From NCBI RefSeq assembly GCF_003432115.1, contig NZ_QWDC01000001.1, forward strand, positions 2,041,420 to 2,105,419: 64,000 nt of DNA, written 5' to 3'. Numbering within the stretch: the first letter of the stretch is position 1; each line of letters starts with the position of its first letter. The position numbers were made by a program, and so were the translations under genes. Under the pieces are notes generated by a model. The model ran no database searches. It was not told the origin of the DNA and worked only from the letters and a program-made list of their open reading frames with translations. The DNA is from Mucilaginibacter conchicola (GTDB taxonomy: Bacteria; Bacteroidota; Bacteroidia; Sphingobacteriales; Sphingobacteriaceae). This document shows positions 19,932 through 29,769 of this stretch, piece after piece.

Positions 19932-21416
19932 TTATCGCTTCAATATAGCTTTTAATTGGTTACGCTCGGCATATAAAGTGCCGGCCCCAAACAATAGCAA
20001 TAATCCGTTACCTATAATAATATTACGATGGAATACACTGAACGAAAGGTAAACCAGCACTATTGAAATAACAATATAGGTTACGTTCTTTTTAAGGTTA
20101 TACGGAATAGGGTAATTCTTTTGCCCCCAGATGTATGACATTACCATCATGCTGGCATAAGCCGCCAGCGAGATCCATGCCGATGCCATGTAGCTATATA
20201 TAGGTATAAAAATAACGTTGAGCACAATGGTTAACACTGCGCCTATGCCGGATATGTAAAGGCCATATCGTGTTTGGTCTGACAGTTTGTACCAGATAGA
20301 AAGGTTGGTATAAATCCCCAAACTAACGTAGCCTAATAACAATGGCGGCACCACACCTAAACCTACCCAATAAGCGGGGTTGTTTACATAGTGCTTTAAT
20401 ATTTGAATGTTAGCTACCACGCCCAAAAACATCAGGCACATGGTTATCACAAAATAGTCCATAATGCGGGCGTAGGTGTAACCCGCGTTTTTATTTTTGG
20501 CATGACTAAAGAAGAACGGCTCGGCCCCCATCCTGAATGCCTGGTTAAACAGGCTCAGGAAAACTGAGATACGCGCACAGGCGGAGTAGATACCTACTTC
20601 CTGCTCGCTGATATTGGCAGGCAGTAGTTTACCTAACAGGATCTTATCAAAGTTCTCGTTAACAATGTAGGATAAGCCAGCCACCATAACCGGCCAGCTG
20701 TAGGCAAACATGTTTTTAAACATGGGCTTATCAAAGCTAAGCTGCAGTTTAAGCAGCTCTGGTAGTAACAATAAAAGGGTTACTATGCTGGCAACCAGGT
20801 TTGATATAAACACATAGCCTACCCACCCTTTAACAAACCAGGTCTTTATCCATTCGGCGCCTGCCATATTGTGCTTAATGATGTAAGGCAGCACCCAAAT
20901 AAATATCAGGTTGAGGCCCACCATCACAAATATGTTCGCCAGTTTAACAATGCCATATTTGAACGGCCTGCCATCGGCACGCAATTTGGCAAAGGGGATG
21001 GCGCACCAGGCATCTAAAACCAGTATGCCCAAAAAATACCTGATGTAGCGCTCAAACTCCGCCTGCGAAGTGCCCTCGCCTATTTTTATAAAACCGGCTA
21101 TGGTATGTATAAACGGCACAGCAAACAGCAGGAAAAATATCGTCACCAAAAAAACCACCCAAAAGCTGTTGTTGTAAACCTGCCTTTTTTGATCGGGGTG
21201 TTTGTTGAGGTAGCGAAAAAAAGTGGTCTCCATACCAAAGGCCAGCAGGGCCTGCAGCACAGCGGCGTAGCTGTATAAGGTACTGAATACGCTGTAAACC
21301 TTAGGGTCGTAAGCGCGGGTGTATAACGGTGTTAGTATTGAACTGAGTAAACGCTGTACAACAGTAGTGGTGCCGTATATAGCCGTTTGCCCTGCGAATT
21401 TTTTTGCGGTTGACAA
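19932..21416 (-). CDS. Oligosaccharide flippase (Wzx/MOP family)
   Basis: A 494-residue polytopic membrane protein with some 12-14 hydrophobic segments and the typical start of the polysaccharide-biosynthesis flippases (AIYGTTTVVQRLLSSILTPLYTR). Such proteins move lipid-linked sugars across the inner membrane. The start codon is TTG at 21416; the next in-frame Met is about 60 residues in and would delete the first conserved helix, so TTG is preferred. The acylphosphatase stop is 24 bases upstream and the TPR gene starts 10 bases after the stop. The substrate cannot be told; no glycosyltransferase genes are adjacent. Confidence 0.88.
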   Translation of the reverse strand: MSTAKKFAGQTAIYGTTTVVQRLLSSILTPLYTRAYDPKVYSVFSTLYSYAAVLQALLAFGMETTFFRYLNKHPDQKRQVYNNSFWVVFLVTIFFLLFAVPFIHTIAGFIKIGEGTSQAEFERYIRYFLGILVLDAWCAIPFAKLRADGRPFKYGIVKLANIFVMVGLNLIFIWVLPYIIKHNMAGAEWIKTWFVKGWVGYVFISNLVASIVTLLLLLPELLKLQLSFDKPMFKNMFAYSWPVMVAGLSYIVNENFDKILLGKLLPANISEQEVGIYSACARISVFLSLFNQAFRMGAEPFFFSHAKNKNAGYTYARIMDYFVITMCLMFLGVVANIQILKHYVNNPAYWVGLGVVPPLLLGYVSLGIYTNLSIWYKLSDQTRYGLYISGIGAVLTIVLNVIFIPIYSYMASAWISLAAYASMMVMSYIWGQKNYPIPYNLKKNVTYIVISIVLVYLSFSVFHRNIIIGNGLLLLFGAGTLYAERNQLKAILKR

Positions 21417-21440
21417 ATCTGAATGGTCTGTGGGTTATAA

Positions 21441-21713
21441 TTACTTTTTAACTACCTCAAAATTACGATAGTTTTTCAATTCGCCTTCATGCGTATCAAC
21501 AGAGGTTACGCCGGCATCTTCGGGGCCTTCGTTACACCAGTCCAGAAACATGTCGAGAGTGGTATCATCGGCTTCGGCAGCTATAAAAACATCGCCATTA
21601 GCCTCGTTACGCACAAAACCACGCACGCCAAGCTGATCGGCAACGGCTTTAGTGGATTTACGGTAAAATACGCCCTGCACTTTGCCTTTAACGGTGATAT
21701 CCAGATGTTTCAT
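21441..21713 (-). CDS. acyP: Acylphosphatase
   Basis: A 90-residue protein of full family length, hydrolysing carboxyl-phosphate bonds of small acyl phosphates in the cytoplasm. The signature GKVQGVFYRKST holds the phosphate-binding Arg, and GFVRNEANGDV holds the catalytic Asn. The gene heads the minus-strand run toward the flippase, with 24 bases between them. An AT-rich inverted repeat lies just upstream. Confidence 0.95.
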   Translation of the reverse strand: MKHLDITVKGKVQGVFYRKSTKAVADQLGVRGFVRNEANGDVFIAAEADDTTLDMFLDWCNEGPEDAGVTSVDTHEGELKNYRNFEVVKK

Positions 21714-21721
21714 GTATTTGA

Positions 21722-21816
21722 TTTGAAAATTTGGTAATTTGAAGATTTGAAAATAATTCCAGGTATGCTTTGGAACGCAAAACTCGACATATAAAATTCA
21801 TCTTCAAATTTTCAAA
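21722..21816. repeat. AT-rich inverted repeat of TTTGAAAATTTG type
   Basis: TTTGAAAATTTG (21722-21733) is the reverse complement of CAAATTTTCAAA (21805-21816), and further variants of the same words continue to about 21865. The element fills the gap between the acylphosphatase and amidohydrolase genes. Confidence 0.6.
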
Positions 21817-21865
21817 TCAACGAATTTTCAAATTAAACTCGTTTTCAAATCAAGAAATCTTCAAA

Positions 21866-23035
21866 TTACACGAGTCTTTTAACCTTTGTATCGTCGGTAA
21901 GTTTAAAACCATCAAGTCCGGTGAGCAGGTTTAGGCCAGGGGTTTTACCTGCTTCAATGGTACCTTTAGTGCTGTCGACACCCAAAAACTCAGCACCGTT
22001 AATGGTTCCCCATTGCAAAAGCATCTCGAGGCTTAACGATGGGAAATGCTGTTGCAAAGTACGCATCTCACTTAATATACACAGTTTGGTATTTGAGGCA
22101 AGGCTATCGGTACCCAGGGTAATGTTAAGGTCTTGGTTTACAAAAAGCTCAACCTTGGGCAGGCGCTTTTCAATGTATAGGTTAGCATTGGGGCAAAAGC
22201 ACCAGTTTATCTTCCTGTCGAAACGTTTAATGAAGTAAATATCTTTAAGATTGGTGCAGGTGTTATGCACCATCAGTATCTTTTGCTTGTTGGTAAGCAA
22301 AGGGATAACGCTTTGTAATGAGTTACGTGCCTGCGGCTTAAAAAAGTCTATATTGATATTAAGGTGCTTGTACAGATCAATAAAGCCACCCAGTTTGTAG
22401 CGGTAAAATTTATTCTCATCCTCGCATTCCTGATTGTGGATGCTCAGCAGGTTATCATTATTATCGCTGTATTTTTTGATGAGCTTAAATAACTCTTTCG
22501 ATACCGTGTAGGGCGCATGCGCGGTTACTGATACGGGCTGCGGCTTAAATTGCTCGGCAGTGGCAAGGGCTGCGTTGAAAACCTCTTCGGCACGCTCTGG
22601 TACAAAGCCCAATATCTCAACAAAGGTGTGGTAGTACAGTGCGCTATCGGCTTTCATGCCTGCAGTGCCGGGGGTATTTGATATATCGCCAACGGCAACA
22701 ATACCGTTATCGTACATTTCCTGGTCGGCGGCTAATGAAGCAGCTTCAATAGCTTCAGGATCTGATGCGCGCAGTGCCATTATCTCTTTAATGAAGGAGA
22801 TAAGACCGGTGCCTGGTTCAATTTTATCTTTTAAATGCGAAAGCTCGGTATGGCAGTGGGTGTTGATGAAGCCGGGGACGATAACACCGCTAAGGGTTTC
22901 AACTTTTACATTTGGGGGTGGGCTATTCTCCTCAGTAACTGAGATGACCTTCCCGTGGTCGTCAACAGTCACAATCCCATTCTTTATCGGATCGGCACTA
23001 ACGGGGAAAACGTAATCGGCTTTAAAACTTTTCAT
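21866..23035 (-). CDS. Amidohydrolase (chlorohydrolase/deaminase-like)
   Basis: A 389-residue metal-dependent hydrolase of the amidohydrolase superfamily. The HxH metal motif is at residues 60-62 (GFINTHCHTELSHL), further ligands lie in SVTAHAPYTVS and SIHNQE, and the catalytic Asp in TLGTDSLASN. The fold family includes cytosine, guanine, S-adenosylhomocysteine and aminofutalosine deaminases; the substrate cannot be fixed from sequence, and no menaquinone-pathway gene is nearby to argue for aminofutalosine. It is divergent from rlmN across a 144-base gap. Confidence 0.85.
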   Translation of the reverse strand: MKSFKADYVFPVSADPIKNGIVTVDDHGKVISVTEENSPPPNVKVETLSGVIVPGFINTHCHTELSHLKDKIEPGTGLISFIKEIMALRASDPEAIEAASLAADQEMYDNGIVAVGDISNTPGTAGMKADSALYYHTFVEILGFVPERAEEVFNAALATAEQFKPQPVSVTAHAPYTVSKELFKLIKKYSDNNDNLLSIHNQECEDENKFYRYKLGGFIDLYKHLNINIDFFKPQARNSLQSVIPLLTNKQKILMVHNTCTNLKDIYFIKRFDRKINWCFCPNANLYIEKRLPKVELFVNQDLNITLGTDSLASNTKLCILSEMRTLQQHFPSLSLEMLLQWGTINGAEFLGVDSTKGTIEAGKTPGLNLLTGLDGFKLTDDTKVKRLV

Positions 23036-23167
23036 TAATATAACTTGGCATCAGCATTGTCTCCTTAAACCCATTACTTTTACCAAAAGTACAATTAACT
23101 TTTAGTTATTGTTTTTAATCTGAAAAAAGAATGACTTTAAATTAAGAACAGATTTTTTAAATTTAAG

Positions 23168-23175
23168 TACTTTTG
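23168..23175 (+). promoter_or_regulatory. -7 element just before the rlmN start
   Basis: TACTTTTG matches the Bacteroidota consensus TAnnTTTG. It ends only 4 bases before the GTG start codon at 23180, so a transcript from here would have almost no leader. No convincing -33 box was found at the usual distance. Confidence 0.5.
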
Positions 23176-23179
23176 CAAC

Positions 23180-24253
23180 GTGAACAATAAAAAAGATAAA
23201 ATAGACATCCGCAGCATCTCGCTTGAAGCTCTGCAACAGCACTTTATAGCCATGGACGAAAAAGCTTTCCGTGCCAAACAGGTGTACGAGTGGCTATGGA
23301 AAAAATCGTGTTTATCTTTTGATGAAATGAGCAACATTTCAAAAGAACTCCGCGCTAAACTGGATGAGAAATTCGTGATCAATAAGGTTGGAATAAACTC
23401 TTCGCAAATTAGTGCTGATAAAACTATAAAAAATTCTTTTATATTACATGATGCTCATCTGATTGAGGGGGTTTTAATTCCTACTACAGAGCGCATGACC
23501 GCCTGCGTATCATCACAAGTGGGTTGCAGCCTCACTTGTAAATTTTGTGCTACAGGCTATATGGAGCGCAAACGCAACCTTAACCCTGACGAAATTTACG
23601 ACCAGGTTGTGTTAATTGACAAACAAGCCCGCCAAAATTACGGCATCCCCCTATCAAATATTGTTTACATGGGTATGGGCGAGCCTTTGTTGAATTACGC
23701 CAACGTAATGAAATCCATCGAGCGCATTACCGCCGAGGATGGTTTGAACATGGCCGCAAAGCGTATCACAGTATCAACTGCCGGTATTGCCAAAATGATC
23801 CGTAAGCTGGGCGATGATAAGGTTAAGTTTAACCTGGCGCTGTCCCTACACGCTGCTAACGACGAGAAGCGTAACACCATTATGCCTATCAACGAGCAAA
23901 ACACGCTTAAGGCATTAGCCGATGCTTTGAAATACTATTTTGCCAAAACCAAAAACCCTGTTACCTACGAGTACATTGTTTTTGATGGCTTTAACGATAC
24001 CCTTAAAGATGCCGAAGAACTGGCACGTTTTTGCAAGCACCTGCCTTGCAAGGTAAACATCATTGAGTATAACCCTATCTCGTTCGCCAACTTCATCAAC
24101 GCAGGTGAAGACCGTATTGAAGCTTTTGCCGATTACCTGCGCAAACAGAACATCAACGTGAACATCCGCCGCAGCCGTGGCAAGGATATTGACGCCGCAT
24201 GCGGGCAATTGGCGATAAATGAGAAAGAGAAGGAAGTAGCCACAGCCCAATAA
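23180..24253 (+). CDS. rlmN: Dual-specificity 23S rRNA/tRNA adenine-C2 methyltransferase RlmN
   Basis: A 357-residue radical SAM enzyme that methylates C2 of A2503 in 23S rRNA and A37 of some tRNAs. The cluster motif CSLTCKFC has cysteines at residues 116, 120 and 123; the methyl-carrying Cys341 is in DAACGQL and the second conserved Cys109 in MTACVSSQVGC. The start is GTG at 23180: residues KIDIRSISLEALQQHF align with the usual N-terminal helical domain, and the first ATG (23252) would remove it. A type A repeat follows the stop. Confidence 0.95.
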   Translation: MNNKKDKIDIRSISLEALQQHFIAMDEKAFRAKQVYEWLWKKSCLSFDEMSNISKELRAKLDEKFVINKVGINSSQISADKTIKNSFILHDAHLIEGVLIPTTERMTACVSSQVGCSLTCKFCATGYMERKRNLNPDEIYDQVVLIDKQARQNYGIPLSNIVYMGMGEPLLNYANVMKSIERITAEDGLNMAAKRITVSTAGIAKMIRKLGDDKVKFNLALSLHAANDEKRNTIMPINEQNTLKALADALKYYFAKTKNPVTYEYIVFDGFNDTLKDAEELARFCKHLPCKVNIIEYNPISFANFINAGEDRIEAFADYLRKQNINVNIRRSRGKDIDAACGQLAINEKEKEVATAQ

Positions 24254-24269
24254 CCCCCTGATCAAAATT

Positions 24270-24360
24270 GTCATTTCGAACGAGTGACAGCGAGGAGAAA
24301 TCTTCTGCAAGCGATACTTAAACAGTAGAAGATTTCTCCTCGTACCTCGTTCGAAATGAC
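24270..24360. repeat. Type A intergenic repeat, copy 1
   Basis: A 91-base imperfect hairpin beginning GTCATTTCGAACGAG and ending CTCGTTCGAAATGAC, with inner arms GAGGAGAAATCTTCT and AGAAGATTTCTCCTC. It is nearly the same as the copy at 47912-48002. It lies between rlmN and the comF-like gene. Confidence 0.85.
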
Positions 24361-24411
24361 AAGGTAGAATGACAAGTTGTTTTTCACTCCACATATTCCT
24401 ATCTTAAACGC

Positions 24412-25110
24412 ATGCAATTGCTGCGTACCTACTTATCTGATTTTGTATCGCTGATATTTCCGCAGTTGTGTGCGGCTTGTGATGCCAGCCTGATAACCGG
24501 CGAGGACGTTATTTGTACAGATTGCCGTTATAACCTGCCCTACACCAATTTCCATCAACAACCTGATAATATTGTAGCCCAACAGTTTTGGGGCAAGCTG
24601 AATATTGAAGCAGCCTATGCCCTTTACTATTTTAATAAAGGCGGCAAGGTGCAAAACCTTGTACACCATTTAAAGTATAATGGTATGCATCGCATTGGTA
24701 ATATATTGGGCGAGATAGCAGGCAAACAGCTAAAGCAAAGCAACACGTTCGCCACGGCAGATTACGTGATCCCCGTCCCGCTCCATAAAAAACGGCTTAA
24801 AGAACGTGGTTATAACCAAAGCGCCCACTTTGCAGAAGGCATTGCCAAAGCTTTAGGCTGCCAATGCGAGATCAATAACCTCATCAGAAAGGTGGCTACC
24901 AAAACCCAAACGCATAAATCGCGCTTTGCCAGGTTCGAGAACATGAAGGATGTTTTTGATATAGCCCTACCCGAGCGTTTGGCCGGCAAGCATATTTTGT
25001 TAGTCGATGATGTCATCACCACCGGCTCAACCCTTGAAGCTTGTGGTACGGAACTGCTGAAAGTGCCGGGATCGAAGTTAAGCATCGCTACGATAGCGTA
25101 TGCGGAGTAA
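24412..25110 (+). CDS. ComF family phosphoribosyltransferase-like protein
   Basis: A 232-residue protein with a four-cysteine zinc-finger-like N-terminus (LCAACDASL and VICTDCRYNLP) and a type I phosphoribosyltransferase domain holding the PRPP loop HILLVDDVITTGSTLEAC (about 195-212). ComF proteins are needed for DNA uptake in some naturally competent bacteria, where ComF links DNA entry to replication-restart proteins; in most Bacteroidota the role is untested. No other competence gene is adjacent. A cluster of repeats follows to 25352. Confidence 0.9.
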   Translation: MQLLRTYLSDFVSLIFPQLCAACDASLITGEDVICTDCRYNLPYTNFHQQPDNIVAQQFWGKLNIEAAYALYYFNKGGKVQNLVHHLKYNGMHRIGNILGEIAGKQLKQSNTFATADYVIPVPLHKKRLKERGYNQSAHFAEGIAKALGCQCEINNLIRKVATKTQTHKSRFARFENMKDVFDIALPERLAGKHILLVDDVITTGSTLEACGTELLKVPGSKLSIATIAYAE

Positions 25111-25127
25111 GGGGTTAATTAAAAGTT

Positions 25128-25162
25128 GTCATTCTGAGCGCCAGCGAAGAATCTAACCGCGT
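25128..25162. repeat. Type C repeat, left half only
   Basis: GTCATTCTGAGCG followed by AGCGAAGAATCTAACCGCG matches the left arm and first spacer bases of the complete element at 1986-2061. The right arm is absent; a type A element begins 14 bases later. Confidence 0.7.
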
Positions 25163-25175
25163 TCAAATAAACCTT

Positions 25176-25302
25176 GTCATTTCGAGCGAGTCGAAGCGCG
25201 GGAGCTGTGTGTAGGGGCGACGAGAAATCTCCTAAAAGCGACAAGTAAGCGTAAGTATCTTGCGTAGAAGATTTCTCCTCGCTGCCGCTCGTTCGAAATG
25301 AC
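25176..25302. repeat. Type A intergenic repeat, copy 2
   Basis: Starts GTCATTTCGAGCGAGTCG and ends CGCTCGTTCGAAATGAC, with the GAGAAATCT / AGATTTCTC inner arms kept but a longer, altered middle than copies 1 and 4. It lies between the convergent comF-like and hybrid-kinase genes; a short CCCCCTTCAGGGGG hairpin follows near 25327-25341. Confidence 0.8.
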
Positions 25303-25352
25303 AATGGTTAATAAAAAATCTTCTATTCCCCCTTCAGGGGGTTAGGGGGTAC

Positions 25353-28300
25353 CTACTGTTTTTGGTAACGACTCAGTTTCTCATGCAGAGTAGCCGGGTC
25401 AAAAGGCTTTAAGATGTAATCGTTCATGCCGGCGCTTTCTATCTGGCCCATCTGGTTGCTCAGCATTGAGGCGGTAAGGGCAATTATCGGCAGGTTTTGG
25501 AAGTAGTCATCCGCTTTTGAGCGGATAACACCGGTGGCCTCAAGGCCGCCCATTATAGGCATGTGGATATCCATCAGTACCACATCAAAGTTTTTGTGCT
25601 GCTCCAGTTTGTCAATAGCTTCCTGTCCGTTCTCGGCAAAATCGGCACTCGCACCCCATTTTTTGAGCACTTTATTGATCAGCAAACGGTTTATCTGGTT
25701 GTCATCAACCACCAAAACATTGATATTTAAATTTGTATCCACTTTATTGATATTATTTGCCTTTTGGTCGGCCACCTTATTAAAAGTTATGGTGAACCAA
25801 AAGGTTGAGCCTTCTCCAACCACGCTATCAACGTTGATGCGCGAGTCGTGCAGCTCTATTAAACGCTTGCTAATTGCCAGCCCTAATCCGGTGCCACCAT
25901 ACTTGCGGGTGGTATCCATTTCGGCCTGTTTAAACGATTCGAATATGGTGCCCTGCTTATCCTTAGCGATACCTATACCGGTATCTGCCACACCAAATCT
26001 TATACGGACGGTATCCTTGCTTTGCTCAATTACCTTCAGATCGATACTGACGCCGCCCTGGCTGGTAAATTTAACAGAATTACTTACCAAATTCAATAAA
26101 ATTTGAACAAGGCGTGCGCGGTCGCCAATTATCCTGTCGGGGATGGCGTCTTCTATGCTGCAACTGAGCGTTATCCCCTTCTCCTGGGCCTTGTAACGCA
26201 TAGAGCCTACAATGCTCTGTACCATCTCGCGCAGGTCTACCTTAGCTTTCTCCAGTTCAATGTTGCCGGTCTCTATCTTGGTAAAATCCAGCACATCGTT
26301 TATCAGCGTCATCAGGTTCTCTGCCGAGAATTTAAGCACCTCGAGGTTCTCTTTCTGCGAATCGTGCGGGTTATCTTCCATCAACAGGTGCGACATGCCG
26401 ATAACCGCATTCAGCGGCGTACGGATCTCGTGGCTCATCACCCCTATGAACATATCCTTGGCGCGGCTCAACTGTAGGGCCTCTTCCTTGGCGGCAATCA
26501 GTTCCAATTCGGCCTTCTTTTTGGCGGTGATATCGATGATGGTCTCGATATAACGCTCAACCTTACCCTCATCATCCATTACTACGGAGTTGATCACCGA
26601 GATCCAAAGCTGTTCGCCATCCTTGCGATAGATCAGCAGGTCGACCTCAAAAGACTGCCTTTGTGCCGATAGCTCGCGCGCTTTTTCTATGATGGCAATA
26701 TCTGTCAGCTCTCCTTTAAGCGAATCACCGACGTGTTTGCCCTGCACATCGGCAAGGGTATAACCGGTGATTTTCTCGAAGGCGCTGTTCACCCACTCCA
26801 CATGCCCATCTGCATTGTTGATGATCACACCGCTATCAGTTTTGCTGGCCACCATTGAGAGCGTTTTCAGCTGCTCATCTATTTTTTTGCGCTCGGTTAT
26901 ATCAACCATTACGCCTATTTGACGCTCAACATTCCCATCCTCATTAAACAGCGGACTATTGGATATATACACCCATGCCGGTGAGCCATCCTTACGGTAG
27001 ATCTTTATTTCTATCTCGTATGAGCGGTTGGCTTTTACCGCTTCAACCGCGCTTTGGAACACCTCGAGGTTGGTCTCCTCACCTATCAACAAGGTGCCTA
27101 CGGTTTGGTCTTTCAGTTCGGTGAGGCTGTAGCCGATAATGTTTTCCAGCGCCTCGTTTACCCACATAATACGGCCGGCAGCATCGCGTATAAAAATACC
27201 ACTTGGCGATTTGCGGGCGGCAAATGAAAGGATTTCTACGTTTTGCTCGGCCTGCTTACGCTTGGTGATATCAATAACAATCCGGATGTATTTCTCAATT
27301 GAACCATCCTCACCATAAACCGGCGAATTATTTACCAGGATCCAAAGCGGCATGCCGTATTTGCTGGTCATGGATAACTCAACCTCGTAGGGCTGGCTTT
27401 TGCGGCGGGCTTCGGTTAACTGGCGCTCAGTCTCGGCATCTACGGGTTTGCCCTGTATTACCTGACCTAAAAATTTGCCTTCAACATCTTTTAAGCAATA
27501 GCCGGTAATGTTCTCAAACGCTTCGTTCGTCCACACCACCTCATCGTTGGCATTGCTTATCACCACACCGTTTTTGATCTTGCTGGCCACCAGCGAGAGC
27601 TGGCGGGTGTCTTCTATCAGTTTTTGCTGATAAGTAGTATCCCTGCCGCTGGCGTACCATTTGCCTGCGCGGTTTATGGCGCTCCAGCTAATGTGTTTTA
27701 CATCGCCGTTAAGGGCAACGGTTTGGGTTTCCAGTTCAAAAGGTTTTTGCGAGCGGATGGCCTCTTCTATCAGCGGCACATATTTTTCGCGGTTGCGGCC
27801 AACCACAAAATCCCAAAGCGATTTGCCGATGGCCTGCTGGGTGGTATAACCTAAAATATTGGTAACAGATTCATTGATGTATTCTATCTCCGAGTTCTCG
27901 CCGGCAATAAAATGAATATCTGCCGAGCTATTGAACAGCGTAGAGTACTGCTTGTGCATCTCCAGGCTGCGCTCCAGCTCTTTCTTCTGTTTGCGCAACA
28001 ACAGGTGCGACATTACTTCGCTGGCGAGTGTGCGCAGGGCATCGCGCTGCTCAAAGGTAAGTTTACGGGGCACGGTATCTACCACGCAAAGTGAACCCAA
28101 ACGATAGCCGTCGGGATCTATCAGCGGGGCACCTGCGTAAAAACGAACGCCGCCATCAACATCAACAAAAGGGTTAGTTTTTAGGTCTTCGTGCTCAAGG
28201 GTATCGGGCACTTCAAAAATATCGTCGCCTAAAATGGTGTAGTTACAAAAAGAGTGGGCGCGATCGGTTCCGTCTATCTCAATTCCAAATTTGGATTTGA

Positions 28301-28484
28301 ACCATTGTTTATCCTCATTCAGGAGAGTGATGAGGGCCACAGGCGCCTGGCATATATAGGATGCCAGGCGGGTTATGGCGTCAAATTCTTTTTCGGGAAG
28401 GGTATCTAAAACATCGTAAGAATTTAAAGCGGCTATGCGCCTCTCTTCAATTTCTGTTGGATGTTTTAAACCCGTTTTACTCAT
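25353..28484 (-). CDS. Soluble hybrid histidine kinase, GAF-4xPAS-HisKA-HATPase-REC
   Basis: A 1043-residue sensor kinase with no membrane segment, so it should sense a cytoplasmic signal. Domains in order: GAF (about 20-165), four PAS domains (about 175-290, 296-412, 418-534, 542-656), HisKA with the phospho-acceptor His685 (GVMSHEIRTPLNA), an HATPase domain with GTGLGLAI, and a C-terminal receiver (about 915-1040) with the acceptor Asp in VVLMDIHMP. PAS domains 2-4 are so alike (repeating GVxISNADGxVxWVNxAFExITGY) that recent duplication is likely. It starts 7 bases after glyA ends and is probably cotranscribed with it. No separate response regulator is adjacent. Confidence 0.93.
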   Translation of the reverse strand: MSKTGLKHPTEIEERRIAALNSYDVLDTLPEKEFDAITRLASYICQAPVALITLLNEDKQWFKSKFGIEIDGTDRAHSFCNYTILGDDIFEVPDTLEHEDLKTNPFVDVDGGVRFYAGAPLIDPDGYRLGSLCVVDTVPRKLTFEQRDALRTLASEVMSHLLLRKQKKELERSLEMHKQYSTLFNSSADIHFIAGENSEIEYINESVTNILGYTTQQAIGKSLWDFVVGRNREKYVPLIEEAIRSQKPFELETQTVALNGDVKHISWSAINRAGKWYASGRDTTYQQKLIEDTRQLSLVASKIKNGVVISNANDEVVWTNEAFENITGYCLKDVEGKFLGQVIQGKPVDAETERQLTEARRKSQPYEVELSMTSKYGMPLWILVNNSPVYGEDGSIEKYIRIVIDITKRKQAEQNVEILSFAARKSPSGIFIRDAAGRIMWVNEALENIIGYSLTELKDQTVGTLLIGEETNLEVFQSAVEAVKANRSYEIEIKIYRKDGSPAWVYISNSPLFNEDGNVERQIGVMVDITERKKIDEQLKTLSMVASKTDSGVIINNADGHVEWVNSAFEKITGYTLADVQGKHVGDSLKGELTDIAIIEKARELSAQRQSFEVDLLIYRKDGEQLWISVINSVVMDDEGKVERYIETIIDITAKKKAELELIAAKEEALQLSRAKDMFIGVMSHEIRTPLNAVIGMSHLLMEDNPHDSQKENLEVLKFSAENLMTLINDVLDFTKIETGNIELEKAKVDLREMVQSIVGSMRYKAQEKGITLSCSIEDAIPDRIIGDRARLVQILLNLVSNSVKFTSQGGVSIDLKVIEQSKDTVRIRFGVADTGIGIAKDKQGTIFESFKQAEMDTTRKYGGTGLGLAISKRLIELHDSRINVDSVVGEGSTFWFTITFNKVADQKANNINKVDTNLNINVLVVDDNQINRLLINKVLKKWGASADFAENGQEAIDKLEQHKNFDVVLMDIHMPIMGGLEATGVIRSKADDYFQNLPIIALTASMLSNQMGQIESAGMNDYILKPFDPATLHEKLSRYQKQ

Positions 28485-28491
28485 TCTCTAC

Positions 28492-29769
28492 TTAGTCTTC
28501 CCTATATAACGGAAAATCTTCCATTAATTTATGAACTTTTTTACGGATTTTTTTGATAGATGTTTCATTCTCAGGGTCAACAATCACAGCATCGATCAAT
28601 TCAACTATCGTTTCCATATGTTTTTCTTTAAGGCCACGGGTGGTAATTGCAGCCGTACCCAAACGGATACCAGAGGTTACAAATGGCGATTTATCATCAA
28701 ACGGAACCATGTTTTTATTGGCAGTGATATCGGCACTCACCAATGCTTTTTCAGCCGCTTTACCTGTGATGTTCTTGTTGCGAAGATCGATCAACATTAA
28801 GTGATTATCTGTGCCGCCAGATATGATCTCGTAACCGCGGTCAACCAATGCTTTTGCCATAGCAGCACCATTTAGTTTAACCTGGGTAATGTATTTCATG
28901 TAGCTATCAGACAAAGCTTCGCCAAAGGCAATAGCTTTAGCAGCGATGATGTGCTCTAACGGGCCACCTTGCGTACCAGGGAAAACAGCCATATCTAACA
29001 GAGACGACATCATTTTCACTTCGCCTTTTGGTGTTTTTAAACCCCAAGGGTTCTCAAAATCTTTTCCCATCATAATTAAACCACCACGCGGGCCACGAAG
29101 GGTTTTGTGTGTTGTAGTAGTAACAATATGGCAATGCGGCAGCGGATCTGTAAGCAAACCGCGGGCAATTAAACCTGCAGGGTGCGAAATATCTGCCAAT
29201 ACCAAAGCGCCAATTTTATCGGCAACGGCACGGATGAAAGCGTAATCCCAATCGCGCGAGTAAGCCGAAGCACCGCAAATGATCAGTTTTGGTTTTTGCT
29301 CAAGCGCAACGCGCTCTAACTGTGCATAATCGATCAAACCGGTTTCTTTTACAACACCGTAAAAGTGCGGCTCGTATAATTTACCAGAGAAATTCACCGG
29401 TGAACCATGAGTTAAGTGGCCACCGTGCGAAAGGTCAAATCCTAATATTTTATCGCCAGGGTTAAGTACCGCAAGCAGAACAGCTGCGTTAGCCTGCGCA
29501 CCAGAGTGTGGCTGCACGTTAGCCCATTCAGCATTAAAAAGTTGCTTTGCACGCTCAATAGCAATGGTCTCTATCTCATCAACTACCTCGCAACCACCAT
29601 AATAGCGTTTGCCCGGCAAGCCTTCGGCATACTTGTTGGTAGCCACAGAACCTGCTGCTGCCATTACCTGGCGACTAACAAAGTTTTCTGATGCGATAAG
29701 CTCAATGCCTTCTTCCTGGCGCTGCTGCTCTTCTTCTAACAGCTTGAATATTAATTTGTCTCTTTTCAT
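28492..29769 (-). CDS. glyA: Serine hydroxymethyltransferase
   Basis: A 425-residue PLP enzyme that interconverts serine and glycine while loading one-carbon units on tetrahydrofolate. The PLP lysine is Lys222 in [14 protein letters not shown]; the N-terminal [11 protein letters not shown] and [14 protein letters not shown] motifs are intact. The length is normal. The hybrid histidine kinase gene begins 7 bases after the stop, so the kinase may be expressed together with glyA. A 340-base repeat-containing gap lies upstream. Confidence 0.97.
   Translation of the reverse strand: MKRDKLIFKLLEEEQQRQEEGIELIASENFVSRQVMAAAGSVATNKYAEGLPGKRYYGGCEVVDEIETIAIERAKQLFNAEWANVQPHSGAQANAAVLLAVLNPGDKILGFDLSHGGHLTHGSPVNFSGKLYEPHFYGVVKETGLIDYAQLERVALEQKPKLIICGASAYSRDWDYAFIRAVADKIGALVLADISHPAGLIARGLLTDPLPHCHIVTTTTHKTLRGPRGGLIMMGKDFENPWGLKTPKGEVKMMSSLLDMAVFPGTQGGPLEHIIAAKAIAFGEALSDSYMKYITQVKLNGAAMAKALVDRGYEIISGGTDNHLMLIDLRNKNITGKAAEKALVSADITANKNMVPFDDKSPFVTSGIRLGTAAITTRGLKEKHMETIVELIDAVIVDPENETSIKKIRKKVHKLMEDFPLYRED

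Noticed and set aside
24270..25302. Possible CRISPR array from repeated GTCATTTCGA words
   Set aside because: The words are ends of single hairpins in opposite orientations, without regular repeats or spacers.
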